A DNA stretch of 64,000 bases from Henricia sp. BOLD:AAB3569 (GCA_037783545.1 JBBELK010000542.1:682001-746000), one strand, 5' to 3'; positions 11,091 through 23,577 are shown, numbered from the stretch's first letter. Notes: a model not told the origin generated them from the sequence alone. A program made the numbers and translations.

Positions 11091-12130
11091 AGAGTTGAAA
11101 TGCGTTCGAAACGTTAATGGGTTATGGATACCCGAGGACCTTAAGAGTCGGTCATCCTCGGTGGATGTACAAAGGTGTCACATTTGAGTAAAGTCACGAT
11201 TCGTGGTATAATCTAAGAGTTGAAATGCGTTCGAAACGCTAACGGGTTAAGGATACCCGAAGACCCGAGAGTCCGTCGTCCTCGGTGGACGTACAAACGT
11301 GTCACATTTGAGTAAAGTCACGATTCGTGGTGTAATCTAAGAGTTGAAATGCGTTCGAAACGCTAACGGGTTATGGATACCCGAGGACCCTGAGAGTCAG
11401 TCATCCTCGGTGGATGTACAAAGGTGTCCCATTTAAGTAAAGTCACGATTCGTGGTGTAATCTTAAGAGTTGAAATGCGTTTGAAACGCTAACGGGTTAA
11501 GGATACCCGAAGACCCGAGAGTCCGTCATCCTCGGTGGATGTACAAACGTGTCACATTTGAGTAAAGTCACGATTCGTGGTGTAATCTAAGAGTTGAAAT
11601 GCGTTCGAAACGCTAACGGGTTAAGGATACCCGAGGACCCTGAGAGATAGTCATCCTCGGTGGATGTACAAAGGTGTCACATTTGAGTAAAGTCACGATT
11701 CGTGGTGTAATCTAAGAGTTGAAATGCGTTCGAAACGCTAACGGGTTAAGAATACCCGAAGACCCCAAGAGTCAGTCATTCTCGTGTAGGCCTACAGGTG
11801 TCACATTTGAGTGAAGTCACGAATCGTGGTGTAATCTAGGAGTTGAAATGCGTTCGAAACGCTAACTGGTTATGGACCCGAGGACTCTGAGTCAGTCATC
11901 CTCGGTGGATGTACAAAGGCGTTACATTTTTATTTGGAACGCTAACGGGTTATGGATACCCGAAGACCCAGAGTCGGTCATCCTCGGTGGATGTATAAAG
12001 GTGGCGGAGTTGAGTAAAGTCACGAAACATGGTGTAGCCTAAATGCGTTCGGTACGTAAACGGGTTATGGAAACATGAGGACCCTGACAGTTGGTCCTCG
12101 ATATTGTGGATGCACAACATGATATTTTCG
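11091..12130 (+). repeat. Tandem satellite, ~125-bp unit, about eight copies
   Basis: Units start with AGAGTTGAAATGCG at 11091, 11216, 11340, 11466, 11590, 11715 and 11839 (periods 124-126), then decay to about 12130. A further partial unit lies at 12360-12410 beyond a nested element. Each unit contains three hairpins: GCGTT-cga-AACGC, CGGGTT-aagga-TACCCG, and CCGAGGA...TCCTCGG. The first unit starts inside the last codons of the piggyBac frame. Confidence 0.95.
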
Positions 12131-12180
12131 AAGTTGACTAGAGACACCACATGGCCTAGTGTAGTAACTAGTATCCTAAG

Positions 12181-12357
12181 CAGGGGCGGATCCAGGAATT
12201 TTTCCAGGAGGGGGTTTTGCCCATCAGATTTTTATGTCTGCTTGTTTCGGACAGGCGGACACGCAAAAAATGCATTACATTATATTTTTTGGTGTCGGAG
12301 CAGGGGGGGGGGGGGGGGTTTGACCCCCAAAACCCCCCCCCTCTGGATCCGCGCCTG
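12181..12357. mobile_element. Palindromic MITE with CAGGGGCGGATCCAGG ends
   Basis: Ends CAGGGGCGGATCCAGG and CTGGATCCGCGCCTG pair. CTAAG is present on both sides (12176-12180 and 12358-12362), consistent with a 5-bp target duplication. It sits in decayed satellite and contains G and C homopolymers. Confidence 0.8.
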
Positions 12358-12410
12358 CTAAGTGCGTTTCAAAATTTATGCAAACGGGTCATTTAAACCC
12401 GAAGGCACCA

Positions 12411-13286
12411 TAGTGTGTTATCCACTGTATATATGAGTCTGTAACCATTCAGCACAAGGACAGAACAGTGTTTAATATAACATTACAGTTGGTAAAGTCG
12501 TTTTATTTCTCTCTCCTTTCAAGTTCATCTGCAACGGTCAATACCAAACTGAAGGCAGCTACTATCGGGGGATAGCTCCAAGTCGAAAACCGCGTCTATA
12601 CGGTGGGGCACCATAGTTCCGCAGAAGTAAGGAACCAATCCGCACAATACGCTCTGCAAGTAGACCCGTACTAAAGGTTGGCATCAACGCACTTGAACCT
12701 ATGGAAAAGAGAACTTTGCCTAATTTTCGACACACACCTGCAAGCAGGGACAACTGTCGTTTTTCGCCTGAATGTTGTCCTACCCAGCTGCAAGGAAATA
12801 CCGAAATATCGTTATCTTTGACTAACTCTAGAAACGATAAGCAGTCAAAACTTTGGTGATTTGACACCGGCCAGCATGGTTCCCATTTCATTTACAAGAC
12901 AGAAGGCGAACTCGGCGACAGCAGTCAAGTCTGAATCTTTATCTCTATCGACTTGGCACATCGCAATAACCAAAACCCATTTTGGTTTTTAAAAACCCGC
13001 CCAATATACAATTAAGATTTGGAAAGTTTTAACAAACTTATTTCAAAAGTAAACGGGTTGCTTAATTGCCTGTTGTCTGTGTGTTTAAGGTGGCTCTTGT
13101 AGTTTAAGAGCAGGAGGAGCCTCGGAGGCTTGTTGAGACAATTAAGGTCTCAAAGCGTCACGGACGCTGGAAATCAGAAACAGCCAGGAGAAAGGCTAAA
13201 AGGCAATTTTCTTTTAAACTTTGACTTTCACAAATTGTAGATATTTAAATTTTCTAACCCTGTCTTTTAACTCATATGCAGCTGGC
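12411..13286. other. Noncoding stretch, nothing recognised
   Basis: No exon or shared repeat identified. Confidence 0.3.
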
Positions 13287-13339
13287 CACAGCTGCAAGCC
13301 GTGATCTTCCCAATAATTATATTGGTGTGATCGTTGATT
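13287..13339 (+). repeat. 53-bp direct repeat, left copy
   Basis: Identical to 15489-15541, starting CACAGCTGCAAGCCGTGATC and ending GATCGTTGATT. Together the copies bracket 2.15 kb that includes Harbinger copy 2. Far too long for a normal target duplication. Confidence 0.9.
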
Positions 13340-13869
13340 GTGTTAAAAGGATAAATATATATTTATTCGTTTGAGCCCCGGTGAATTAGAATAAATCTGC
13401 TTTATCCTTGTTATGTAAGAGCAACGGTTCAGTGCTCTAGGGGGTTGATAAATAAGGGGTTTTCACGGGTGTTGGGCATTCTCACGTACGTTGCTTGCAT
13501 ACTGCAGCGCACATCGCTAAAATTTTGTGTTTTTCAGAATTTTATCAGTTGCATTGCTGGCCTGAAAGCCGTTGGTTTGCATAGTTCAGGCGTACGTTTC
13601 CATTTTTCCCAATGGGTTTTTGTGGTTTTTCGTATCTGGCAACCAACACGGCAACTGTTAAAATGTGCACATTTTTAGCAGTCTGATCACACTCGGCGAT
13701 GATCTTCGGTTTAAGGGGTTTTTCTTAACAGATAGGCCTAAGTTATACTTTGCATCGTAACAATCATCAAGTGTTGTCGTAATTGACGATTGTCGCTTTT
13801 AAACAACTTTTTGATCAAAGTGACTGGATTGTACATGATAATTGACATGTGAGGTAGCTGAATAAACCA

Positions 13870-15484
13870 GGGCCCAATTTCAAAAAACATGTTATGCTTA
13901 ATCAAAATTTTTGATTAAGCGTAGCACGAAAATTAGCTTAAGCGACGGCGTATGTCACCACTCAATTCAGCTGCTTGCTATGCTTAGCAATGAAAAGCGC
14001 GCGCGCGCAACACGGTTCGTCTGCTTTTTTTGTGCAATATCGTCTGCTGTGTGACTGTCAGATATAGCTGCACGTTGATTTATTAAATTATTTTCCCGGG
14101 CGAATGTTTCATGCGAAATGTTTCTTTTTAGCTTGCGTGAATTGACGAAGTTTAGCCGTCTACATGTACGTACGTGCGACAACACGAGAACTAACTTCGG
14201 GAAAACGTTAAACGAAATGAGTGTTTAACTGCCTTCTGCACTGAGTAAGACTGTTGAACATGCATAATACATTATGTGATTTGCATAACGATTGGCGATT
14301 TGACAAGATTGCACTACCGAATAGGGTCACGTATGTAGGGCAGGGGTAAGGGCTAAAGAGCTCAGTTGAAATTTGATACATTGTATAAACGTGGCGCGTG
14401 CAGGGTTTTTTATTTTATTTTCGAGGTCACGCGTACGCATACATTATGTACGTACATATCATACACATCGTTGATTTTGTTTGCATGCACACAAAAACAA
14501 CAAACGCGCTCTGCTATCTAACACTTGATTTGCAGTGCGTCAGTCGTGTTTGTAATTTTCTTCTACTCAAAAGTCACAGTGGGTAGCCTATATGCTAAAT
14601 TATTTTGTCATGAAATCGCAGTCGAACCACTAAGTCGACACGGGACACACATGGATTTGACGATTGACGAAAGGAATATTAAAGCCTCGTTAGCGGTAAG
14701 TTGAACTTTCGTCTATTGTACTTGTAGTTGTAGGCCTAAACATGCATGACATGCCTGACGCTGACGCTAGGCCTAAATTGAACCTAGGCTAGGTTCAAAA
14801 CCCAACTCAAGTTTTACTCGAACGTGTTGAATAGGGATTTATTATTAATCTTTGTAGCTTAGCCATATGCAAGTTTTAAAAAAATATCGTAGGCCTAATA
14901 TTAAGGCCTAGTTAGGCTAATTATACTAGCTACCTTGAAGAATTAATCCTTGTTTCAGGCTAGTGAGCTATCTCTCCTCATCTCTAGGTTGCGGAAAAGC
15001 AATAAGCTGGCGCTGATCGCCTAGCACTTTTACGATGGCCTTGACCCCCCTTGCTATCTCTCTCCATGCCTTGGGGGACTGACCATGGGCTGATGGGGAC
15101 CGTGCCGCCCACAACAATCGCAAAAGTGCCTGACGACAAGAGTGTCGGTAAATCTGAAATAGGGGAGGCTGCCAGACTTGCGTCGCAATATACACCTCCA
15201 GCGGATTCTCTCAGTCTCTAAACAATCTCATGATCTAGTCCGCCGCTCAAAAGGAATATCTCCTCGTCGTCTTCTAATTCTGCGCCGTTGCAACACCATA
15301 TACTCTTGTAATTTGCTTCGCAACGAACAAAATAAAAAAAAATTGCGGCGTTAGCATGCCATTTGGCTTGCTAAGGGCTTTAAGCAAAAAACGACTGCTT
15401 AATTCTTTTATGAAATGCCATCGGCCGCTTAATGCGCCGCTTAATCAAAAATCGGGTGCTAACATGTTTTATGAAATTGGCCCC
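13870..15484 (-). mobile_element. Harbinger-derived nonautonomous element, copy 2
   Basis: Same ends as 8601-10129 (GGGCCCAATTTC... and ...GAAATTGGCCCC) and largely co-linear with it. It lacks the 9440-9602 MITE. On the minus strand at 14968-15195 it carries a frame with the segment PKAWREIARGVKAIV, weakly like the Myb/SANT-type companion protein of Harbinger elements; that reading is tentative. Confidence 0.8.
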
Positions 15485-15488
15485 AGGT

Positions 15489-15541
15489 CACAGCTGCAAG
15501 CCGTGATCTTCCCAATAATTATATTGGTGTGATCGTTGATT
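15489..15541 (+). repeat. 53-bp direct repeat, right copy
   Basis: Identical to 13287-13339. It abuts the right end of Harbinger copy 2 and the presumed left edge of the two-gene transposon. Confidence 0.9.
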
Positions 15542-15542
15542 A

Positions 15543-15627
15543 TAATGGCCGCCATCTTGGTCATGCAGGAAAATTCAAAATGGCGAATGGGGAGACTTTC
15601 AGCGATCTTTGCCACTAGAGGGCAGCA
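15543..15627 (+). promoter_or_regulatory. Candidate promoter with YY1-like and CTCF-like motifs
   Basis: GGCCGCCATCTTGG (15547-15560) contains the YY1 core (reverse AAGATGGCGGC). AAAATGGCGA follows at about 15578, and CCACTAGAGGGCAGCA (15612-15627) fits the bilaterian CTCF consensus at every constrained position. The stretch lies about 150-220 bp upstream of the first ATG of the SAP-SWIM-YqaJ gene. Motif match only; use in this organism is inferred. Confidence 0.4.
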
Positions 15628-15929
15628 GACCTATCAGGTAAAAAATTGTTGACATGTTCAACCGCGCGAAAAACTACAACGCAAACGTGTACGTATCGTC
15701 TGCTCATTCTCCGAACTTCCGAACTAATAAAACGATCGTTATTTAGTGGCAATAAATTTCAATCATGTCATTGACAAGCACAAGCAAAGCCAACGTAAAT
15801 TATGGGTCCATGTCTCTTCAGGATCTTCGAACAGAGCTCCGGAAGAGAAAGGCGAAATTGTCAGGCAGAAAACATGAACTTGTACTTGTAGTTGTGACAA
15901 GGTTTGTGCGTATAGGCTAGGGCAGGCCT

Positions 15930-16599
15930 TAGCCCAGGTTGGACTCCGTACCGCATACTACATGGGGATACGGAGTCCAGGATATGAAGTTCCAAAAACA
16001 GGGTGAAAATTTTTGTAACAGAAAAAATCAATATTTCTACCTTGTGCTGGAAGCCGGTAATGTGCTAACAAAGTTCCATGTGTCCTAATCTTTGGGATTG
16101 CCGGGTTTAGAAATCCACTACACATCACCGAACTGCATATTCCGGAGCGGAGGAAAACGGCAAAAAGTCACGCTAATTAGCTATATATTTGTGCACAAAT
16201 TTTCCCAACACATGAGGTATATAGCCGGCTCGAAACGCGCAATGCGTTTTTTGTTCTCACCGCGCTCGCGCAATTTGCAGTTTGCTAGGCAAGTCGCGCG
16301 TGAATGGAATTGCGTGGCACGCGCTTATCCAAAGTCGATGATACCGGCAGCTTTTCCTGGAATTTAACGTTGGTTCGTGCTTAAAATCCAGCATATTTTC
16401 GTCAAATTTGGTGTACATGGTTTTTAAACCTTCCGTTCCTGTAAATAAAGACGCCAAGAACATACGGACATCAATTCGACGTCCACTAAAAGGTAAAATA
16501 GCTCAAAAAATGATGTGGAAGTTTCAATCACCCTGTTTTGAGACATCGTGACCTGGACGTCACTCGTAATGCAATGAAGACGACGTCCAACCTGGGCTA
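15930..16599. mobile_element. Foldback element, TAG...CTA ends, 10-bp target duplication
   Basis: Ends TAGCCCAGGTTGGACTCCG and GTCCAACCTGGGCTA are inverted. The 10-bp GGGCAGGCCT is present immediately left (15920-15929) and right (16600-16609). It lies in intron 1 of the SAP-SWIM-YqaJ gene. A 9-10-bp duplication suggests mobilisation by a Mutator-like transposase. Confidence 0.9.
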
Positions 16600-16666
16600 G
16601 GGCAGGCCTATGCTAAATTTTAATGTTTGCCATCATCATGACCCCACGCTAGTGCCTAGAAGATGG

Positions 16667-17165
16667 TAAGAGTTGGGAAGTTGATCAGAATTTTTTTCCT
16701 TTAAAATGACTCATCTATAGCATTGGAATGTGCAGATTTGATGGGAAAAAACTAAAATTTCGAGTGGAAAAATTTAAGATTTTGTGAGGAAACACTTGCC
16801 CTAGGCCTACGGCCTATTTTAAGTGTTTTCTCACAAAATCTTAAATTTGTCCACTCGTACTATAGCCTACAGTACTAGTAGTAGTCTAGGGCCTACTAGT
16901 ACTAGCCTAGGCGCAGTAAGTAGGCCTAGGCTAAGTGTTTCCTCACAAAATTTCCTGACAAAAACATTTCTTAGTCAGTAGGGGCCGCCCAGGCCTAGAC
17001 TTAGAAATTGTTTATACCATGGTATTATTATAGTCATACATGTAGCCTAGCCTAGTTGTGCACACAAGGTCTGAATTTAATAAGCTATGATCAATTTCCC
17101 AATTCTTTCCGGAAAAATGATTTTACTTGGCAAAACCCAATCTCATGTTTTGCACATGAGGCCTT
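16667..17165. repeat. Dispersed repeat fragments (AAAATTTAAGATTTTG family)
   Basis: Contains AGTTGGGAAGTTGATCAGAA, TTTAAAATGACTCATC, AATTTAAGATTTTGTGAGGA and the inverse of the last. The same words recur at 22800-22960, 26560-26960, 27735-27790, 32520-32660 and 40875-41015. Probably fragments of one multicopy element; ends not defined. Confidence 0.6.
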
Positions 17166-19668
17166 AAACTCTGACTTGTTCGTGATTATACATAAATATC
17201 CATAAAAGTTACCCATGGAGGATTACATAGGCCTAGCCTAGGCCTATTTACTTTAAGTAGGCTTACATTTAGGCTTGCAGGCCTACCCGATAACTTTTTT
17301 TTTTGGAGGGGGGTGCGGTATATGGTGACAAAAAGTGTTCACAATCTTTATTCATGTGTAAATATCTTATGAATAAACTTTAACGATTAATTTGTTATTT
17401 TGTGTTGCAGATTAGAAAGTTATGACAGGAATTTCAACTTTGGAAAGGTCCATTGTGATGAAGGATGTTTTCAAATGACAACTCCAGAAGCAACAATGTA
17501 TTTGGATGTCAACTCTGATAGCCAGGTACGCATTTAAAAAACGAGTTCAAGAATGTTAACTTAGACTTTTTTTTTTGAAAATGTCCCCTAGAACTATGTA
17601 CTAAGCAACAAAAGAAATGCACATTTTTCTGTTTAATCAAAACATCAAAATTTCATTTGTCATTCATTATATGCATGACAGCGAAAAGTTTCTGAGTGCT
17701 GAAAATTGCCACTCACAGATTGGCTGCATTTTTCAATCAAAAGTCAAGAAAATTGTTGAGCTTAATTCTTTTGTTGCTTGTTAATACATGTATCAGCAAA
17801 ATTGTTATTGACTACGTGTATGGTGGGATTGTGGCGTTAAGGGTAGAACACATCATTTGCAGTGACCCCAGTTTGTTTCACGAGTTGACAAGAATTTAAA
17901 CCTTACTAAAAAGTGTTGATAACAAAGGTACAATTATTTTATTTCAGTACAAAATGGTATTTTGTGTGAGAAATTTACAACTGAAGGTGGTTTTCTAAAA
18001 GAGCCTATTGCAAATGACTTTTTTACCATTCAACTCAACACAAAAGCCATGCATGGATTTTTCAAGTTTTCAGAAGTTATTGCACCTATATGTGGCAGAA
18101 ATTTCTACAGGGCAGTTTTATCAACATGGGCTTCTAATCACGAGTGGAAATAACATACCCCCTTTGAACAGTTTATGTGTTCTACCATTAATCGTTGCTG
18201 CACTTGTACAGTTTCACAATTAGAATGGTTCATTATTCATTTGAGTACTGCTTGGTGAACTACTCAAAATTGCAAGTTTAATATCAGTAACACTGTGACC
18301 TTTCTGTAACATTTCAGATCCCAGAAGTTACTGAAAAAAACATCAGAGCCTTTCATGCACTTCATGAACAATATTTGTATGGGAAGGCTGAGTCTCTGTA
18401 TTATGGGAAGTTTCTGAATTCGGTACGTTACTGCAGACAAGATGACAGCACCTACATACTGGGACGAGTGTCTGCCGAGATGAAAACAAAGGTGGTATAC
18501 AGAGTTGACTTAAAGCTAAATATGCATGGAGTGATAGAAGAATCACAGTGTGAATGTGCTGTAGGCATGGGGCCAGAGGCACACTGCAAGCATGTAGCCG
18601 TCGTTTACTGCGCTGTTTCTAAGAAAAACGAAAAAGAAGGCATTGTTACAAAAGATAACTGTACAAAACTGCTGCAAGAAATACAGTGGTTCACCAGTTA
18701 GAATGAGTGAATTGAAGCTACGTAAAAAGGACAACATACACAAACTCAAAGACTTTGATCCAAGGCCAGTGGAATTAAGAAATCAACCCCAATATCCTGA
18801 TGCCTTCAGAAATGTTTGGCTGAACGCCCAAGCAAAGGATCTGCCAATTCGACAATTATATGCACCAGCTAATATCATGGCTATAAATAACGATCATGAT
18901 TACCTTGAAAAAACACATGAGGAACATTTCTTGGATGATTTACATGTGACTACTATCAGTGAGGAACAACATGCTGCCACTGAAGAGGCTACAAGGGGTC
19001 AGAGCACAAACAAAGCATGGAAAGAGGAGAGAACGAAACGTCTCCATGCCTCAAACTTTGGTAGAATTTGTAAATCAGGACCACGAACTGACCAAAACAA
19101 AATGGCGCAGTCACTTACAAAGTGCGATGACTTTGACAGCAAGTACACCGACCATGGGAAAAAATATGAGTCTGTTGCAGTAAAAGACTATTGTACTCAA
19201 ACGGGCAACAAAGTTGATTTTTGTGGCATTCATGTATGTTTAGAACACCCACACTTGGGTTGTTCCCCTGATGGTCTTGTAGGCATTGATGGAATTATTG
19301 AGGTTAAGTGCCCATTCACATGTAAAGATCTTGAAGTAGCCCCAACAAATGTACCTTAAGTATGATACTTCTGGAAAGCTGGCTTTGAATGAGAATCATA
19401 ACTACTATTATCAGGTTTAGGGAAACTTGCTTTGTACAAACAGACAATGGTGTGATTTCATTGTTTGGACATTCAAGGATGTAGAAATAATGCGGATTCA
19501 ACGTAATAACGACTTTATTAATAATTTAACAGTCAAATTGAAGTATTTCTTTGATCATCACTTCAAGCAAGCATTACTAGACAAGAGTTTTTACCGGGAA
19601 ACTGATAAATACACATTTTGCCAAAAGCAGGTAGAGGAATAGAATGCTTGTACTAATCTGTTCCAGTA

Positions 19669-19829
19669 GACTACTAAAGTGTGATGTCAGCTGCCATGGT
19701 AATTGGGTCTAAACATTCGCTGTTAATCTGAAAGTCCACGGTATAGCGCAGGGAAACAGTTCACTGGTTTTAGTGAAGACCCAAAAACCATGGCAACACA
19801 CAAAGGGTGACATTTTCACTTTAGTAGTC
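19669..19829. mobile_element. TA-flanked palindromic MITE, GACTACTAAAGTG family, copy 2
   Basis: Inverted ends GACTACTAAAGTG and CACTTTAGTAGTC flanked by TA (19667-19668 and 19830-19831). Same family as 5739-5901. Inserted just past the stop of the YqaJ gene. Confidence 0.85.
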
Positions 19830-20062
19830 TATTGGACATTAAAATAAATTCCCTGTATGTACAGTATGTACACAATTTCATAGGAAGCTTACTGGTAGAC
19901 ATTTGTACTGGATTACATGTATTCCCAAATCCATGAAAATCTCACAGAATGTTTACTAAAAAAACAAAATTTTTGCAAGATTGATCACATGTATTGACCC
20001 CGTCAAGAATGGTTACTCGGTCATGGTACACCCCAACTACACAAACGGTCCCATCATCTTAA

Positions 20063-20125
20063 AGGCACATCTGCAATGCGCGCCAATTTCGTGCCACGAA
20101 ATACGCAGCTCCATAGCAAGGGGGA
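20063..20125 (+). mobile_element. Half copy of the AGGCACAGGC palindrome
   Basis: Left arm only, preceded by TTAA (20059-20062). Runs into a G-rich stretch where the right arm should start. Confidence 0.65.
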
Positions 20126-20129
20126 TTGA

Positions 20130-20954
20130 GGGGGATGGAGGGAGGGAGCTCTTGAAAAGTGCTGCTCTCTGTACGACTGTGAAAATGTTGACAATTTAAT
20201 ATGGCCTCCTAGTAAAATGCATGTATTGTACATTCAAAGACAAATCAGTCCAGTAAACAAATTGTTTGCAAAGAACTTATTGCTTGTTCTATTTATTGCA
20301 AAAGTATTCCTTAAGTGCTGTGCTCCTATTAAAGAAATACATGTACATACTTGCACAGGCGCTTTCGAAAAAATAACTGTCACTGGATATTGGTTTTATT
20401 AATAATAATAGACATCGGCCGGTACAAGTAAGAACGAGCGACTAATTTTTCTCTCTTGGTAATAAAAAAGAAAATCTTTCTGCTCTCCTTTTTTCAAGCA
20501 CACAACTACTGGGCACATCTTTGGCTTTTTGCACAAGAAAAATTCTTCCAAAAACACCATTTATCAGAGACGGTTTTCTGAGTTTTTTTCGTGTAAACGT
20601 ATGGAACTGCCGACCGTGTTTACTCAGGATTGCGTCACGGGGTCATGCGCATATCATTAATACCTAATGAGCGTTTCAGAAATCGCGAAATGTCATTTTC
20701 GGAAAGCGTACAATTTGAAATAAACAGCAGTGTACGTCGGCTGGAGGGATATGTGGACTATCGAAAAAGGTGCAAATGCTGAATTTTTTGAAATTTGTCA
20801 CACGCACACTGTGATTAGTTTAGACTGGTTTTGTTTGGGTGCGCGTTTTGGGTGAGAAAAACTCTCAAAAAAGCTGTATTCGATAGGCTGTTTTGAGTTC
20901 TGAGACCTGCGTATACATGTATTTCCAACATCACAATTTATCTCAGTATTTTAC
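20130..20954. other. Noncoding stretch between convergent transposon genes
   Basis: Nothing recognised apart from two flanking palindromes. Probably 3' noncoding space of the two-gene element. Confidence 0.3.
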
Positions 20955-20958
20955 TTAA

Positions 20959-21078
20959 AGGCACAGGCTGGTCAGCAATGTGCGTACGCCAAATTCGTGC
21001 CACGAAATATCCAGCTCTATAGCAAAGGCATGGAGCTGCGTATTTCGTGGCATGAATTAGGCTGACGAGCCTGTTCCT
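20959..21078. mobile_element. TTAA-flanked palindrome, AGGCACAGGC family
   Basis: Flanked by TTAA at 20955-20958 and 21079-21082. Starts AGGCACAGGCTGGTCAGCAA and ends GACGAGCCTGTTCCT. Confidence 0.88.
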
Positions 21079-23379
21079 TTAAAGTAAAATTTTTTACAAG
21101 GCATTTGAATATGAGATATTATTTAGCTTGGCTAAGAAAATGACCCAAGTAAAGTTTTTACTAAATTTAAGTATTGAATTGAATATCGCCTCCGGTATTT
21201 CTGGCTTGGCTGCTGTAAGCAACTGCATCCTTGTTTAGATGCCTAGCAGGGTTTCACAATCAGTAAAATGGATGTACATTAAGCATGTTTTGGCACTATA
21301 CATTTCCTAAAATTAACAAGCATGAAACAAATAAATGTTATATCTGAAGCTAGAATTGTTTCTGTATGATTTAGTGGCCGAGTCAGTATTTTATATGTCT
21401 TCCCTAGTCTTATTACTCTTTCTACATGGACCCTTTTACTAGATATCTTTCTATCTCGGACAACCGACTGTCCTGTCATTCTGTTTTTGTTCTTGAACAT
21501 GGTAGGAATGTTGACCGTAACATCCACTGGGGCAAACATGTCCTGTACATCAAATCCCTTGTCTGCCATTATGCTATCTCCAGGGCTGACTTTATTGACC
21601 AATCCACTCCTCTCCATCATTTGTCTGTCACTGGTTGACCCACCATATGCCTCGGAAATATACGACATCAAACCACCGGGTGTTACACCTACGAGAGCCT
21701 TTGCAGTGTTACGGTTTTTATATGTTGAAAATGTCACTTGCTGGGCAGCAGGGGCCTTGGGTTTTTTCACTGGGAATTCCAATCCATCAACAATAGTACG
21801 GGTAGTTGGAAATTTCCTCTTGAAGTCAGAAGGAGCATAGAAAAAAACTGTCTCGGTTTGGCCAGATATTCAGTTCACCCCACTGGAGATGCATGAACCT
21901 TATCCATGTGGTGTAAATGCTGTACACCTCTGACTCGCAGACTTTGAACATTCGGCTAAGTTCAAAATTTGGTGTGTATCTCCTACACTTCAGATCACTA
22001 GTGTCAAAAAAAGTTGATCTGGCACGGTCAAGCATGGCCTTTTATTATTGATGTATGTCAGCTTGTAGGCACTAGGGCCCAATGATGACAGCACATCCAT
22101 GAAAGTAGAGTAATCTTGCAAACCTGTGTAGTATTGTATCCCAGCCGGATCATTTGTGAAATCGGTGACTGTAAATCCATTCATCTTAGTATCTGTTTGA
22201 GTGTGGGCGGACGTGTATTCTGGGAGGGTACATGTACTAATGTCAGTTTGTACGGCCTGATGATGTACCCCCTCATGCACTTCACATTTACTTCCATTGC
22301 AAGGTCAAGATCACAGTTCAAATTGATATCTAGTCGATGCTCCTCCTGGCAGTCCTGCACACACACATCTTTTTCCCCCTGTACACTACGTTTGGCGTAA
22401 CGGCTTGCCCTGGCTACAGCTTCAGATGTTGGTTTCTTGCTCCATGCAAAATGGCTTGGCACTGCATCTCTCTGTAATCGTTTTCGCTTCAGTTTGATTC
22501 CTGTAAAAGGAAAAAGGAAAAAGAATCATGCATTACACAAATGTACCGATTAAGGTTTTATTTACAAGTACATGTATGTACATGTATTTCAAATCTTTCT
22601 GGCATAATCTGATGCATCTGAACCTTCCTATTAAAAACATCCGGATTTCTTGAAACTGTCCATCGTCTACCTTGCACTGTAAACCATAAGTCAACGGAAG
22701 GAAAAATCCAATATAAAACCAACATGAGGCTACAATGTATGACAGTAAGAATGGACAAGCGTTTCCTAACAAAATCTTGCATTTTGCTCACTCCTGTTTT
22801 CCTACCTTTTTTTAAATCAAATCTGCACTTACTGATGGTTAACGAGTCATTTTAAAAACCAAAAACCACAATTTGCGAGTGAGAAAAATTTAAGATTTTC
22901 TTAAATTGTCATGTTTTGTACACGAGGTACTCTAAAGCCATGGTCAACTGCTCAATTCTTTCTGAACAAAAAGAGAAAATGTCTCAGTCAAAATTGCCCG
23001 ATTTTGAACTTTGTTGTATTGTACCTTGGTCAGTACTACTAAATACTAGACCCACAAACATGACAAAGGATGTCAGTCAAGTCGACCGTTTGCCAACTCG
23101 ACTCAGATCAACTCGACTCGGACCAACTATAGTCGAGTTGGCAAATGGTCGACTTGACCTGACTCCCCCACAAAACTGGCTGGCTAAGAACTACATGTAA
23201 AAATTATGCACCTACAATTCAGACAATTAACTGCCAGTCTGCCATTCATGCCATTGTTACCTAAATTTGTACTCCTAAACTTACCACATTTTGCAAATTC
23301 CTCGTAGTCCGACTCCAAAAAATGCTTGGCACACACAATATCACTCGTAGATGGCCACCATCATGAACGGCCCATGGAA

Positions 23380-23577
23380 TAGTCTTGTCACAAGACCGTA
23401 TTTTGGTTCCCCCTTCCACGCCCCGCCTACGCGCTACCCACTACCGATAGAGGGCGACATTCACACTTCCACCTTCCGAAATACGTGGAAGTGTGAATGT
23501 CGCCCTCTATCAGTAGTGGGTAGCGCGTAGGCGGGGCGTGGAAGGGGGAACCAAAATACGGTCTTGTGACAAGACTA
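23380..23577. mobile_element. Near-perfect 198-bp foldback with 9-bp target duplication
   Basis: Two 93-bp arms (23380-23472 and 23485-23577) differ at one position and flank a 12-base loop. Ends TAGTCTTGTCACAAGACC and GGTCTTGTGACAAGACTA. CCCATGGAA precedes it (23371-23379) and follows it (23578-23586). It interrupts the THAP-coding exon. The low arm divergence indicates a young insertion. Confidence 0.95.

Larger units (their letters stand above)
15765..19642 (+). pseudogene. SAP-SWIM-YqaJ nuclease gene, recently broken
   Basis: Exon 1 (15765-15901) encodes a SAP motif, DLRTELRKRKAKLSGRKHEL, a DNA-binding helix pair. Exon 2 (17411-17525) continues LESYDRNFNFGKVHC. Exon 3 starts at 18318 (IPEVTEKNIRAFHALHEQYL) and contains a SWIM zinc finger, CECAVGMGPEAHCKH, near residue 75 of that exon. 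A YqaJ/lambda-exonuclease-like domain follows, with HLGCSPDGLVG and IIEVKCP as the Asp and Glu-x-Lys metal-binding motifs. Breaks: a frameshift near 18690, a second near 19353, and a TAG replacing an expected Gln codon in YYYQV-GN at 19419. The C-terminus to 19642 is otherwise conserved. The domains suggest a DNA-bound exonuclease that would process transposon or repair intermediates. A possible 36-nt micro-exon lies at 17948-17983. Confidence 0.8.

Noticed and set aside
11091-12130. Hammerhead ribozyme in the satellite
   Set aside because: The repeat has stems but not the conserved CTGATGA and GAAA core in the right arrangement.
11091-12130. CRISPR-like array
   Set aside because: Units are contiguous with no spacers, and the surroundings are clearly eukaryotic.
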